From NCBI RefSeq assembly GCF_000764205.1, contig NZ_JQDZ01000067.1, forward strand, positions 1-64,000: 64,000 nt of DNA, read 5' to 3'. The notes beneath the pieces were generated by a model. That model was not told where the DNA came from. It saw only the letters and a program-made list of their open reading frames with translations, and did no database searches. The translations under genes were made by a program, and so were the position numbers. The stretch is from Thalassotalea sp. ND16A (GTDB lineage Bacteria; Pseudomonadota; Gammaproteobacteria; Enterobacterales; Alteromonadaceae). The first letter of the stretch is position 1; every line of letters starts with the position of its first letter. This document shows positions 18,699 through 28,696 of this stretch, one piece after another.

Positions 18699-19785
18699 GA
18701 TAGTTATTTTTTCCCGAAAAAAGACTAAATAATAATTTTGATTTTTTGATTTTTGTGATCATAAAAAACTTTAGACAAGCTAAGTAGCCCCGCAACGTTG
18801 ACTGATTAAACACTTGAAAGGAAAGCAATTGCTGATGTTTGTTCAACCAATCTTTCTTATATTCTTCGTTGCCCATGCCAAATTCAATTTTTGTTATTCC
18901 ATCTTCACCAATCAGCTGCTGGCTTAAGTGCATGGTTAAGATAGAGCCGACAGAGAATTGCCGGTATAGATCACTATAAGCCAACTTAAAAATGGATGCG
19001 GTATTATTTTGAATAAACCATATTTGCGCGGCAGCTGGCTTTTCATCCACATATAATACACCTAAGCGTAACTTATTTTCGGCTAATGCCGTTGTACATA
19101 TTTGCTCAATAAAATGAGAACTGACCTCTTCTGCTTTCCAACTTTGCGCATAAATCGATTTATAAGCAGCGAAGGCTAAGGCAAAGCTTTCGACATTGGA
19201 AATAACATCAATACGATAATGAGACGCCTTAGTCAGGCGCTTTTTTTTTCGCCGGATGGTATTGAGTAATTGTGTTGGCCGACTAATTTGGTATCGTTCG
19301 AAATCATCCAGATCATCTTCATACCAATTGCTTGTCTGTTTAAATAAGTTCACTACTTTGAAGTGGTTGCGGATGTTCCGTGAAGGGACTTCAGATGCCA
19401 CTAAACCAGACAATAACAACTGATGCCAGGTGTTATTACTGATAATAGCCGAAACAAGCCGATTAAACAGACTAGCCCTTGCTGAGCTTAACGTTATGTT
19501 TTTTTGGAAATAACAGGTGGTACTCGCGGTATAACAACTTGTCAGAGACATCAACACCTGCCCCCTTAATGTAGACTTATGCAAATGCACTAATGGCCAC
19601 ATTACTATCATGTAATCATCTTTTATCAGGCAATGACACCAAACTTCGGCCTGTTCGGGCAGCATATATTTAGTGATATTCATTAACCAACTAAAAGAAT
19701 GTTCAAATAAGGAAATATTAAAATCCGTTTCCTGTGACTGACTTTCCAGCTCAGATAAAGGTATTTTTTTATAACGCAAAGTCAT
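18685..19785 (-). CDS. GNAT-family (BioF2-like) acyltransferase
   Basis: A 366-residue protein resembling BioF2-like/FemAB-type GNAT acyltransferases. The C-terminal half carries LRLGVLYVDEKPAAAQIWF, SIFKLAYSDLYRQFSVGSIL and IEFGMGNEEYKKDW, typical of the second GNAT domain. It probably transfers an acyl or aminoacyl group to a sugar, perhaps from the carrier protein encoded by the next gene, which it overlaps. Substrate unknown. AAGGTGG lies just before the ATG. A 57-base gap separates it from the flippase upstream. Confidence 0.75.
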   Translation of the reverse strand: MTLRYKKIPLSELESQSQETDFNISLFEHSFSWLMNITKYMLPEQAEVWCHCLIKDDYMIVMWPLVHLHKSTLRGQVLMSLTSCYTASTTCYFQKNITLSSARASLFNRLVSAIISNNTWHQLLLSGLVASEVPSRNIRNHFKVVNLFKQTSNWYEDDLDDFERYQISRPTQLLNTIRRKKKRLTKASHYRIDVISNVESFALAFAAYKSIYAQSWKAEEVSSHFIEQICTTALAENKLRLGVLYVDEKPAAAQIWFIQNNTASIFKLAYSDLYRQFSVGSILTMHLSQQLIGEDGITKIEFGMGNEEYKKDWLNKHQQLLSFQVFNQSTLRGYLACLKFFMITKIKKSKLLFSLFSGKNNYHEQG

Positions 19786-19842
19786 TGTCCACCTTTGAGA
19801 TTAACATTTATGGCAAAATCTGAGTTGTGCCATTTTGGGTAT

Positions 19843-21288
19843 TTAGAGGTAAGCATCATTTACCAAAAGTTGCTTAAATCTCGAAATGATGGTCTTATCG
19901 AATAAGAATATGAAAGCAAAGTAAACCAAAGCTCCGATAATTATCAAACTGCATAAATCCCAAATAGAATTGTCGTAAAACGTATTGTCCATCAACACAA
20001 AGTTCACCAAGAACATTGCCGCCCCGGAAATCATTGGTGCTGCAATACTCTTGAGATAATCGAGTGGGTTAATGTCTAAAAATTTAAAAGACCGGCGTAA
20101 CATCCAAATATAAAAAATAAAATAGCTCAATGACCAGCCAACAGCAGCACCCAAAATCCCCCAATTAAGTCCTATCAGTACAGATGGAGGAATAACCACG
20201 CATAAAACAGCTAAGTTCTTAGAGTTAAACTTCGGGTGACCAATGCCTGCTATAGCGGATTGTGTGGCAAGCTGATAAATGCGAAAAGGCATAACCACAG
20301 CTAAAACTTGAATAATTACTGTTGCATCTGCCCATTTTTCTCCTAATAAGACTTCTACTAAAGGTTGCGCAACAGACGCCAGCCCCCAAAAAACAGGAAA
20401 GGCCAAAAAGGCAATGATTTTACTGCTTTGTAAATAATAATATGCCACATGGCGAGGGTTTTCTTTGACATTGGCATAGCCAACATAACTTACCTCATTT
20501 AGGGTTTGTGCCACTTTTTCCAAAGGCAGATTAGCCAATTGACTGCCGACTGAATAATAACCCAAAGACTCGGATCCAAGAAGTTTACCAATAATCAGGG
20601 CATCCGCTTTGAGGAAAATAAAGGTAAGCAGACTGTTAACCATGGTGAACAAACCAAAATTAAAATAATAATAAAAATCTGAAAAGTCCATGGTAAAGAA
20701 ATATTTACTTTTGACGCTCAAGTTTAACAATAAAACTAAAATTAGCGTAGATGCTAAATTGCCCAGAATAATTGACCATAAGCCGAAGCCATTTAGTGCC
20801 AATATTAGCGAGGTAACTGAATTGGTTACCGCTTTAACTAATTGAATTAAAGACAATCGCTTAAAATTCATTTCACGCTTTAAAATGCCCTCGGGAACGA
20901 TAGTAAAAGATATCAGAAACACATTAAAACTGAGTACTTTGATGATGTTTTCAAGTTGCGGTATGGCAAACCAGTTAGCAATCAAATCAGCAGTTAAAAG
21001 CAATATCAAAACGAGTAATATATTGACAGTAAAAGCCAGTGTTAATACTTGCGAGTATAGCTTATCATCCTGTTCTTTTTTCTGTACTAACACATCAGAT
21101 AAGCCACTCACCCCCAGAGCAACCGCTAAACCAATCATTGCCGTTGAAATTTCAATGATCCCATAGTCTTCGGGCGTAAGGATACGAATTATGGTAAAAG
21201 TTACTACCCATGAAAAAATTTGTGCAAATAACTTGGCAGAGAGCGACCATTTCACACCAGATACCACTCGCGATTTAATGTCTAACAT
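19843..21288 (-). CDS. Polysaccharide flippase, WzxC-like (MOP superfamily)
   Basis: A 481-residue integral membrane protein with about 12-14 hydrophobic segments. The start VVSGVKWSLSAKLFAQ and RILTPEDYGIIEISTAMI are typical of the WzxC/polysaccharide transport family. It should move lipid-linked repeat units across the inner membrane. It lies seven bases from the preceding glycosyltransferase and belongs to the long minus-strand operon. A second flippase of the same family is at 47776. Confidence 0.88.
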   Translation of the reverse strand: MLDIKSRVVSGVKWSLSAKLFAQIFSWVVTFTIIRILTPEDYGIIEISTAMIGLAVALGVSGLSDVLVQKKEQDDKLYSQVLTLAFTVNILLVLILLLTADLIANWFAIPQLENIIKVLSFNVFLISFTIVPEGILKREMNFKRLSLIQLVKAVTNSVTSLILALNGFGLWSIILGNLASTLILVLLLNLSVKSKYFFTMDFSDFYYYFNFGLFTMVNSLLTFIFLKADALIIGKLLGSESLGYYSVGSQLANLPLEKVAQTLNEVSYVGYANVKENPRHVAYYYLQSSKIIAFLAFPVFWGLASVAQPLVEVLLGEKWADATVIIQVLAVVMPFRIYQLATQSAIAGIGHPKFNSKNLAVLCVVIPPSVLIGLNWGILGAAVGWSLSYFIFYIWMLRRSFKFLDINPLDYLKSIAAPMISGAAMFLVNFVLMDNTFYDNSIWDLCSLIIIGALVYFAFIFLFDKTIISRFKQLLVNDAYL

Positions 21289-21294
21289 AACCCT

Positions 21295-22497
21295 CTAAAG
21301 CCCACTAATGTTTTCGAAAATCTTAGATAATTCGCCAGCTCGATGCTTACGTTCATATTTTTCGGCCACTCTGGAGATATTTTGCTTATCGTCGATTAAA
21401 GATAATATTTTTTCACAAACATCATCTTTACTTTCAGCGACGTAACAACCTGGCTCTTGCGCTAAAACTCTTGCCGTTTCACTGTCATTAGGAGTTACCG
21501 CAAATATTCTTTTATTGGTTGCAAAGTACTCATAGATTTTACTCGGCATTTGACTGAAACAAATTTTCCCTTGTATCACCAGTAAAGCATCGGCCGTTTG
21601 CATCTCGAATAAGCAACTTTTATGATCAATGACAGGCTTAAATTCGACAATATCAGCAATATTATTTTCGATAATCATTTTTTCATAACTAGTGCCGCAC
21701 TTCGCTCCTCTAAAACGCAGCAGAAAGTTGGTGTTATTGATTAAGTTTTTCTTTTTAAGCAGTGCTAAAGCACTAAATAACTCGCTGGGATCGCGAAATG
21801 GAGAATAAATGGTTCCGGTATGTAACATTACAAAGCGATTTGAGTTTTTTTCTTGCTTTAAAGAAAAATCAAAATTGCTAAGATCGACGCCATTTTCAAT
21901 CGTTTCAAACTTAGTTGCTAGCTCATCCGGATATAGTCGCCGATACATTTTCTCAGCAGTGTTTGTGGTAAAAATGGCCTTACTACAATAAGCAATCACT
22001 CTTTTTTCAATCCACCGATGTAATTTAAATGATTGGTAAACACTTTCATCATAATGACATTGTAGTGGGTCTCTAAAATCAACGACCCAAGGCGTTGCGG
22101 TTATTTTGGCGATAAGCCCGGCAACCACATGGCTGGTTAAGCTGGGGGAGCTTGAAAAAATAATTGCTGGCTGATGCTTTTTAATTAACCACACTCCTTT
22201 AAAAAAAGCGGTAAAGACCCAGCTGACATAACGATCGGGGATGGTACAAAAAGAAAAATACTTCCCCTTATAAGATAAATACTTTACCGTATCCAAACAA
22301 AATGAGCGGTGAACGTTACCTTCGTCTTGGTAACCGTCATCTAACGCATCGAGATTATGGGTTGACACATTTACCGTTAGCACCTTGGCTAACCAACCAA
22401 ATTCAGGTAAATTCATTGAAAATTTGTATATTCTTTCGGTGCCAGGACTGCGACAAGGCGGATAATCAATGGCGACAAATAACACAGATTTATCCAT
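21295..22497 (-). CDS. Glycosyltransferase family 4-like
   Basis: A 400-residue GT-B glycosyltransferase. The N-terminus reads VLFVAIDYPPCRSPGTERI, a loop common in WbuB-like GT4 enzymes. The C-terminal domain has IENGVDLSNFDF, VMLHTGTIYSPFRDP and the late MPSKIYEYFATNKRIFAV nucleotide-sugar region. It transfers one sugar of the repeat unit in the cytoplasm; donor and linkage cannot be read from sequence. The start overlaps the deacetylase stop by eight bases (ATGGATAA). Confidence 0.82.
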   Translation of the reverse strand: MDKSVLFVAIDYPPCRSPGTERIYKFSMNLPEFGWLAKVLTVNVSTHNLDALDDGYQDEGNVHRSFCLDTVKYLSYKGKYFSFCTIPDRYVSWVFTAFFKGVWLIKKHQPAIIFSSSPSLTSHVVAGLIAKITATPWVVDFRDPLQCHYDESVYQSFKLHRWIEKRVIAYCSKAIFTTNTAEKMYRRLYPDELATKFETIENGVDLSNFDFSLKQEKNSNRFVMLHTGTIYSPFRDPSELFSALALLKKKNLINNTNFLLRFRGAKCGTSYEKMIIENNIADIVEFKPVIDHKSCLFEMQTADALLVIQGKICFSQMPSKIYEYFATNKRIFAVTPNDSETARVLAQEPGCYVAESKDDVCEKILSLIDDKQNISRVAEKYERKHRAGELSKIFENISGL

Positions 22498-23467
22498 AAT
22501 GTTTTACCTTGTTTTTATTGAAGTGGTGACACAAACGTATTCCAAAGCGAGCTACATTTTTATCCCATGGGGTATAACGAGGAATTGCCAAAACATCTGA
22601 ACCTGGGGTAAAGCACCCCCAGTCAGTAGCCAATGCGCAGTGAAAACCTAACGTTAGCAGCATTTTTTTATGGGTATTGGTAAAGTCTCTACCAAATTTA
22701 CCATTGGGGTAAGCAAAATATTGGATATTACTGTTAGTGATACTTTCCAGAATTTTTTTTGACTTGATAATTTCTTGCAAAGCAACATCATCATTTTCCA
22801 TGGATAAAATCGGATGTTGGTGAGTATGAGAACCTATGGTCATGCCCGCATTTTTTATCGCGACGATTTTATTTTTAGTTAAAAATACATTGTCACTTAC
22901 ATCGACATCTAAAATTGAAATTAATTGTGCGATCGATTCTTCACGCTCGGCCAGACTCATGAATTTGTAAGCGATATGTAATTCTTGATAAGCAAGTTTT
23001 CGCTGTGCTGTTGTTGCGATAGATTGATCTCGATTGAAAACCCCTTGAATCGATGTTTTTGATGTCCGATGAACAGCATTAAATATTTTATCATTCCACA
23101 ACAACCCTTGTTCGATACCGATTGTGGTAATGAAAAAAGCACCCTTAATGTTTAACTCATCAAGTATTGGCGTAATCACCGAATAACTGTCTTCGTAACC
23201 ATCGTCTACGGTAATGACCACAGAGAGCGGGGGAACATTTTTTTCGGCAATAAGCTGCATCATCTCGGGCAGTGATATGACATTGAAATGTGACTTCAAA
23301 AACATCATTTTACGCTGAAATTCAGCGACATCCATGCCACCATCATCATGGTTAACTCGGTGAAAGTTTAAAACAGTCGCTTTGTTTCTTTCACTATTTG
23401 CCACCACCATCCGGTAGCATTGAAAAAACCAATTTTCTATTTTATTTTTTGCGTTCATTAAATTCAA
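22490..23467 (-). CDS. Polysaccharide deacetylase family protein
   Basis: A 325-residue NodB-fold protein. TVLNFHRV, VVITVDDGYEDSY with the metal and catalytic aspartates, GSHTHQHPIL with the metal histidines, and YFAYPNGKFG are present. It likely removes acetyl groups from an N-acetylated sugar of the exopolysaccharide. No signal peptide is apparent. The frame opens with TTG at 23467, nine bases after AAGAG; an ATG three codons later (23458) is the alternative but has poorer spacing. It overlaps the next glycosyltransferase by eight bases. Confidence 0.85.
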   Translation of the reverse strand: MNLMNAKNKIENWFFQCYRMVVANSERNKATVLNFHRVNHDDGGMDVAEFQRKMMFLKSHFNVISLPEMMQLIAEKNVPPLSVVITVDDGYEDSYSVITPILDELNIKGAFFITTIGIEQGLLWNDKIFNAVHRTSKTSIQGVFNRDQSIATTAQRKLAYQELHIAYKFMSLAEREESIAQLISILDVDVSDNVFLTKNKIVAIKNAGMTIGSHTHQHPILSMENDDVALQEIIKSKKILESITNSNIQYFAYPNGKFGRDFTNTHKKMLLTLGFHCALATDWGCFTPGSDVLAIPRYTPWDKNVARFGIRLCHHFNKNKVKHYG

Positions 23468-23521
23468 TTATCTCAACTCTTACCATCGACTAAAGTCTAA
23501 AAATATATTACCGTTAAAATA

Positions 23522-24799
23522 TTAGCCATTAAGCACTCTATGCTTCAACACATAAGAGATACCAATAAATGCAAAAATCAAATCAAAATACGCCAAGCTG
23601 ACACTGGCGCCTGTTACCCCATAACCGACCAAGGATACCGTTAGCAGCATACTTAAATTGCCACACCACTCGATGCCTTTTTGCTTTGCTCTTTTTGCGA
23701 CCCGATTCAATCTCATAAAAACTCCGAGTAAAATCATCAGATATAAAGCCAAGCCGAGGTAACCGAGGTCACCTAAAACTTGAAAGTAAATGCTGTGCGC
23801 CGCCTTCGGTTTGACGCTATCCGGCACCGACGGCGTTTTAATCCCGCCAAATTCATCAATAGCCCCTTTATAAATTCTCCATGCTATTGGATCTTGGCTA
23901 GCAAAAAAGCCGTTGCCAAATACGTTATCATTAGCAATTTTAACGGAAATTTTCCAAGCCCAAAGTCGCCCGATAAATGAATTATCTTGCTGTACAGTGG
24001 CAACCGTATCCATTCTTTGCGTCCATTCAGTCGGTATAAAAGGCACGGCAACAGCGAGGCTTGTAGCAACAATTGCGGACCATAATAGTTTTCTGTTCGA
24101 GCGAATAAAAAAATACAGGCTGATAACGAATAAGCCGACAAATCCAGCACGTGAAAAAGTACCAATGACGGCGACAATGTTTAAAACAAGTAAAGCAATC
24201 AATCCAATGCGTAACCATTGATGTTTGACTTCACCGATCAAATAAATAATCAATGGTAAAGACATATTGATAGCAACGGCGAGATCATTTCGGTCAGCCA
24301 ATAAGTATCCTTCGATACCCGATATACGGTGACCTCCCAGGGACGCTATAAATTTAATGCCCTCCATGCCAGCATAGGATGAAATTGATAAAATGATTGC
24401 CCAAATCAAGGTGTCAATATGTATTTTTTTATAGGCAACAACCGTGATAGCAAAATAAAAGAGTAACACTTTAGAGAATTCTTCAAACTTTGCCCAGACG
24501 ATTTCATTAAGTAAAGATTCTGAAGAAAGTGAGCTAAACAATGCAATAACCCAAAGAAAAAGAATCAATACTGTGATGCCATCCAATTGCAGCTTAGCTT
24601 TGTTTTTCACGAATAAATAACTAACAAACGTGAGTATGACAACCGTGAGGTTCATCCTAAAATTATTTGAAAAACCCCAGGCCCATCCTGCCGGGTAGGC
24701 AAAGGTGATCCATGCCCAGGCGCTCACCCCAATAAACGGTTTACGCAAAGAATAGTAAATTATGACCATGAATAAGAGTGTTACCGCAATATCGCGCAT
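23522..24799 (-). CDS. O-antigen-ligase-like membrane protein, exosortase A system-associated
   Basis: A 425-residue polytopic membrane protein of the Wzy_C/O-antigen ligase family, the type annotated as putative O-glycosylation ligase in XrtA loci (TIGR03097). YPAGWAWGFSNNFRMN near the N-terminus, SGIEGYLLADRNDLA, GTFSRAGFVG and the periplasmic AAHSIYFQVLGDLGY are visible; the last carries the conserved histidine of the family. It probably polymerises or ligates the glycan on the periplasmic side. I start at the ATG at 24799, with AAGGA six bases upstream; TTG at 24802 is less likely. This ATG shares its A with the TGA of the microprotein gene upstream. Confidence 0.88.
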   Translation of the reverse strand: MRDIAVTLLFMVIIYYSLRKPFIGVSAWAWITFAYPAGWAWGFSNNFRMNLTVVILTFVSYLFVKNKAKLQLDGITVLILFLWVIALFSSLSSESLLNEIVWAKFEEFSKVLLFYFAITVVAYKKIHIDTLIWAIILSISSYAGMEGIKFIASLGGHRISGIEGYLLADRNDLAVAINMSLPLIIYLIGEVKHQWLRIGLIALLVLNIVAVIGTFSRAGFVGLFVISLYFFIRSNRKLLWSAIVATSLAVAVPFIPTEWTQRMDTVATVQQDNSFIGRLWAWKISVKIANDNVFGNGFFASQDPIAWRIYKGAIDEFGGIKTPSVPDSVKPKAAHSIYFQVLGDLGYLGLALYLMILLGVFMRLNRVAKRAKQKGIEWCGNLSMLLTVSLVGYGVTGASVSLAYFDLIFAFIGISYVLKHRVLNG

Positions 24800-24906
24800 C
24801 AATCATCCTTCTTATTAGAGTCTTCATCATTATCTTTTGATGTCGCCCAAAAAAACAAATACATAAGACAGCCAACGTCGACAATATAATATAAAGAATC
24901 AATCAT
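24799..24906 (-). CDS. 35-residue membrane microprotein
   Basis: A short frame of 35 codons fills the space between two operon genes. The first 22 residues, MIDSLYYIVDVGCLMYLFFW, are hydrophobic and could span a membrane once; the rest is an acidic/basic tail rich in Asp, Asn and Lys. It begins three bases after the stop of the PaaK-like ligase, AAGG lies seven bases before its ATG, and its TGA overlaps the ATG of the O-antigen-ligase-like gene (TGATG). The tight coupling on both sides is the evidence for translation. The function is unknown. It may be a small partner of the downstream membrane ligase. Confidence 0.7.
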   Translation of the reverse strand: MIDSLYYIVDVGCLMYLFFWATSKDNDEDSNKKDD

Positions 24907-24909
24907 CGC

Positions 24910-26262
24910 CTAGCCTTGTATTTTACTGATGACATAACGAAATTTTCCCGACTTTTCGGCGGCAATATATGCAACTTCGTCAATTTCTATCGTCACGCTT
25001 GCTCCCAGCCTGGCTTTAAAGCCAGCCGTAATTGCTGCTGTTAATGCCTCCGTTAATTGATTGGTTGGCACCAATAATATTCGAACAAAGCGCTTACTTT
25101 CTTGAATTATTTTAAATTCGGAAATGCCTTCTAATCCTCGTAGGATATAAATGAGAGCCAAACCATGCATCTTGGTACCGTCTTCGGCAACAATAAAATC
25201 AGTGGTTCTTCCTTCGATGTCTTTGAGTATCGGCAACCCTCTGCCACATGAGCATGCGTCGGTATCAATAGTACCAATATCCCCGGTTTTGTAGCGAATG
25301 AAGGGAAAATCAGAGGTGGCCAAGTGGGTAATTACAATCTCACCCGATTCGCCATGACTTAACGGCTTGTCATCTTCGTCGATGATTTCAACTATGATGT
25401 CTTCAGCAGATAAATGCATCTTGCCTTGTGGACATTGATGAGCGATAAAGCCGGCATCACGGCCGCCATAACCATTTGCCACCGGTGCATTAAATACCGT
25501 TTCGATAGTGTCACGCTGCTCGGGATATAAGCGCTCAGAGGTGACAAAAACAACTTTGATCCCCAACTGGGTCAAATCAATATGATGCTGTTGTGCCGTT
25601 TTAGCGATTAACGAAAAAACCGAAGGATAACCAAATAACATTTTAGGTTTAACCGATTTTATTTCATCAATAAAACCTAGCAGTTTTTGCTCTGTTAAAT
25701 CGAATGCGGGTAACAGCCTTGAACGCAATAATTTATCTCTGAATAATCTCATTTTATCCTGTGAGTTCAATTCGATAGGTGAACCCCAGGCAACAATCTC
25801 TTTATCACCAATATCCACCCCCCACCATCTTGTTGCTCGCCACTTTTCGGCAACATCATGGCTTACTCTTTCATTACCCAGCAAAAACTGCAAAGGCGAG
25901 CCGCTTGAACCTCCAGTCGTGAATAAAGTGACCGGGCCCGACTTATTGGATTTTAACTCGTCAAAATTTTCACGGACAATAGTCTTGGTTAAAAAAGGCA
26001 ACTGGGCTAAATCAGCGACAGATTTAATCTGATTTGGCTGCAAGTTAGCGTCGGCAAAAACCTTTCTGAAGTAAGGCACATCGTTGACCGTTTTTTGTAG
26101 AAAGTTGCTCAGTCTGGCGTCCTGTGCTGCAAGTATTTTGTTTGTTGAGAACCATTGGGATTGTTCCAAAGATTTACGAATGGCGACGGTATTATGCTTT
26201 TTGATCTGCTCATGCAGCGGAAACAATACCTTAGCCACAAATTTAGTGTAGAAACTAGTCAT
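24910..26262 (-). CDS. PaaK-like adenylate-forming ligase
   Basis: A 450-residue protein of the phenylacetate-CoA ligase/coenzyme F390 synthetase group. TLFTTGGSSGSPLQF is the ATP-binding loop, NGYGGRDAGFIAHQCP and YKTGDIGTIDTDACSCGRG follow, the last with a cysteine cluster typical of PaaK relatives. Members in polysaccharide loci are thought to activate an acid used to decorate the glycan; the substrate is unknown. The frame opens at 26307, but the ATG at 26262 has AAAGGG six bases upstream and gives an eight-base overlap (ATGACTAG) with the glycosyltransferase before it. Confidence 0.8.
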   Translation of the reverse strand: MTSFYTKFVAKVLFPLHEQIKKHNTVAIRKSLEQSQWFSTNKILAAQDARLSNFLQKTVNDVPYFRKVFADANLQPNQIKSVADLAQLPFLTKTIVRENFDELKSNKSGPVTLFTTGGSSGSPLQFLLGNERVSHDVAEKWRATRWWGVDIGDKEIVAWGSPIELNSQDKMRLFRDKLLRSRLLPAFDLTEQKLLGFIDEIKSVKPKMLFGYPSVFSLIAKTAQQHHIDLTQLGIKVVFVTSERLYPEQRDTIETVFNAPVANGYGGRDAGFIAHQCPQGKMHLSAEDIIVEIIDEDDKPLSHGESGEIVITHLATSDFPFIRYKTGDIGTIDTDACSCGRGLPILKDIEGRTTDFIVAEDGTKMHGLALIYILRGLEGISEFKIIQESKRFVRILLVPTNQLTEALTAAITAGFKARLGASVTIEIDEVAYIAAEKSGKFRYVISKIQG

Positions 26263-27475
26263 GAGTGACCCTTTGTTGAATTTGAGTAAAAATCCTTTGC
26301 AGATCATTGACCCTCTTTTGCCAACAATTGTCTTGCGCGTATGCTCTCAACTTTTCCCGTGACCAATCTTTTTCAAGCATCTCGCACATGGTTGTTGGCA
26401 GCCCATCATCGTCATTTATTCCAATAATGTTGCCAAACTCACTGGCCGAAACCACCTCGGCATTGCCACCAACATCGGATGCTAAAACAGGAATTTCGCA
26501 TGCCATAGCCTCCAGAATCACATTTGCCCAGCCTTCATTCGAACTCATTAAGACGAATATGTCTGCGGCACTTAAATAAAACTTTAATTCTTCAGGCGCG
26601 AGTTTTCCCAAAAAATGTACGTTATCAGCAACACCTAAATTTCCAGCAAGGTTTTCTAATTCAGTTTTATTATTGCCCTCAGAAGTTTCTCCTCCCACGA
26701 TTAAATAATGCATATTACTGTGCTTATTCATTACTTTCGGCATCGCGCTGAGAACTTTGTCAAAACCTTTGCGCTTAACCAAGCCGCCGACAGTAATGAA
26801 TACTTTCGCGTCTTTCGTTATTTTCAATTCACTTCTAATGTCTTTATCGATGGAATAATGAAATTTTTCATCATCGACACCATTGCCAACAACGAGAAAT
26901 TTATTCGCATTTGCGCCTAAGTTTATTGCTAAATTTCTCAATGAATTAGACACACAAATGACTTTGTCCGCACTCTTCCATGCGAACAGCATCGCCGCCC
27001 TCTTTTTATGATGAAGGCTGTGAGGTGCTTCTGTGCCGCGCATGGTAATGGTCAAAGTTTTATTCAATGTCTGTTTTAACTTAGCCCCGGCATAGCCATC
27101 GGGATAGCTGAAATGAGCATCAATATGACTGAAGGTTTGCGTTAAATTATTTTTTTGCAAATATTTTTTAACCGCTTTGGCCATAAAGAAGCCATCAAAT
27201 CGACGCCCCAAAAGCGGAATAGCAAAGAATGTTGGAAAATGAACTGAAATATTGTTTTGTGTTTCTTGTTCTCTGGGATAGTTTCGATACTTGGGTTTAA
27301 TCAACCTGATCAAGCTATCTAAGGGTGACCAGGGTTTCGGTGAAACGACAAATAGTGGCATATATTGTGCGACACGAAACATTCGTTCTCTAACAAACAA
27401 CCCGGCACTGAGTTCAGCACTATTTGGAAACAAAGAACTCAATACCATGATCTTGACGCCAGTAAGCTTCTCCAT
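26255..27475 (-). CDS. Glycosyltransferase family 4
   Basis: A 406-residue GT-B enzyme. LSSLFPNSAELSAGLFVRER is a typical N-terminal donor loop, followed by VISNSLR-like SKVICVSNSLRNLA, VGNGVDDEKF, TVGGLVKRKGFDKVL and the EX7E region SNEGWANVILEAMACEIPVLASDVGG. It adds one sugar to the repeat unit. The ATG at 27475 directly follows the stop of the preceding gene and has no clear ribosome binding site; a second ATG nine codons later is possible. Confidence 0.85.
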   Translation of the reverse strand: MEKLTGVKIMVLSSLFPNSAELSAGLFVRERMFRVAQYMPLFVVSPKPWSPLDSLIRLIKPKYRNYPREQETQNNISVHFPTFFAIPLLGRRFDGFFMAKAVKKYLQKNNLTQTFSHIDAHFSYPDGYAGAKLKQTLNKTLTITMRGTEAPHSLHHKKRAAMLFAWKSADKVICVSNSLRNLAINLGANANKFLVVGNGVDDEKFHYSIDKDIRSELKITKDAKVFITVGGLVKRKGFDKVLSAMPKVMNKHSNMHYLIVGGETSEGNNKTELENLAGNLGVADNVHFLGKLAPEELKFYLSAADIFVLMSSNEGWANVILEAMACEIPVLASDVGGNAEVVSASEFGNIIGINDDDGLPTTMCEMLEKDWSREKLRAYAQDNCWQKRVNDLQRIFTQIQQRVTHD

Positions 27476-28696
27476 TTATTTTATCGCCAATGTTGGTGAA
27501 TATAACTTTGCGTAAACCTGACAGTAATTGCCAACACTTTCTTGCCAATTGCGAACGTTTTCGACATAGCTTCGACCATTAACGAATATATCTGTCCATT
27601 GATCTGCGCTGGCTAAAATTTCTAATGTTCGCTGAGTTAATTGTTCAATATCATCGGCTTTAAATAAGAAACCATTGTCGTTATCATTGATCAATTCACG
27701 ATGACCGCCAACATCCGAAGCCAGTACTAATTTCCCTTGCGCCATCGCTTCTAAGGGTTTTAAAGGGGTAACCAGTTCGGTTAATCGCATTGATTTTCGT
27801 GGGTAGACTAATAAATCGACCAAGCTATAATATTTGCTCACTTGGGCATGAGGCACTCGACCAATAAAAATAATTTTATCTCGCAAATGTAGTCGACTGG
27901 CTTGCGCTTTTAATGCATTTTCTTGTGGTCCACCACCAACGAGTAACAATCGGACATTTGGATTTTTTGCGAGCATGCCGGGCATGGCTGCGATTAATAA
28001 ATCTAGCCCTTCATAAGCGTAAAAGGATCCTAAGAAACCCAATACCTGACAGCCCGATAATTGCACTTTCAATTCGAGTTCAGCATCTTTATTGGTGATT
28101 ACCTTAAATTGTTCAATGTTTACCGCGTTAGGGATCACGGTGATTTTATTTTCATTTAATCCTCGGGCAATTAAGTCTTGCTTTAACCCCTGGCAAATTG
28201 TGGTTACTGCATCCGCTTTATTAATGACATAAGTTTCAAGTGCTCGAGTTAATTGATAACGTAAATCGCCTTCTTTACAGCTGCCGTGATCTACGGCAGC
28301 ATCTTCCCAAAAAGCCCGGATTTCATAGACCACAGGCAAGTTCGTCGCTTTGCCGGCTTGCAGTGCTGCAAGGCCATTCAAAGCGGGAGAATGAGCGTGA
28401 ATAATATTGGGCTTTTCCAGAGCAATAACGTCTAATATTCTTTGTCTCATTGGTGCTAAGTAGGATGCTTGCTCCAGTGCCGGCAATTTACTTAACAAGC
28501 CAGAGATCGGCGCCGAACGATAAAATTTTAAGCCATCAACGATTTCATCAAAAATTTCGTCATTACCATGCTTGGGGCTAGTCACATGGCAGGTTTTTAT
28601 GCCTAACAGCTTTTGCTGGTTAAGTATTGAGCGAGAACGAAAGCTATAACCGCTATGAATGGGTATTGAATGATCAAATACATGTAGCACCTTCAC
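27476..28696 (-). CDS. Glycosyltransferase, exosortase A system-associated (TIGR04063 type)
   Basis: A 406-residue GT4 enzyme whose N-terminus, MKVLHVFDHSIPIHSGYSFR, is characteristic of the XrtA-associated TIGR04063 group. The C-terminal domain has VIPNAVNIEQF, GFLGSFYAYEGLD and PLKPLEAMAQGKLVLASDVGG. The start codon is GTG at 28696; GGAGG lies seven bases upstream, inside the end of the amidotransferase gene, so the start is well supported although not ATG. Confidence 0.9.
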   Translation of the reverse strand: MKVLHVFDHSIPIHSGYSFRSRSILNQQKLLGIKTCHVTSPKHGNDEIFDEIVDGLKFYRSAPISGLLSKLPALEQASYLAPMRQRILDVIALEKPNIIHAHSPALNGLAALQAGKATNLPVVYEIRAFWEDAAVDHGSCKEGDLRYQLTRALETYVINKADAVTTICQGLKQDLIARGLNENKITVIPNAVNIEQFKVITNKDAELELKVQLSGCQVLGFLGSFYAYEGLDLLIAAMPGMLAKNPNVRLLLVGGGPQENALKAQASRLHLRDKIIFIGRVPHAQVSKYYSLVDLLVYPRKSMRLTELVTPLKPLEAMAQGKLVLASDVGGHRELINDNDNGFLFKADDIEQLTQRTLEILASADQWTDIFVNGRSYVENVRNWQESVGNYCQVYAKLYSPTLAIK

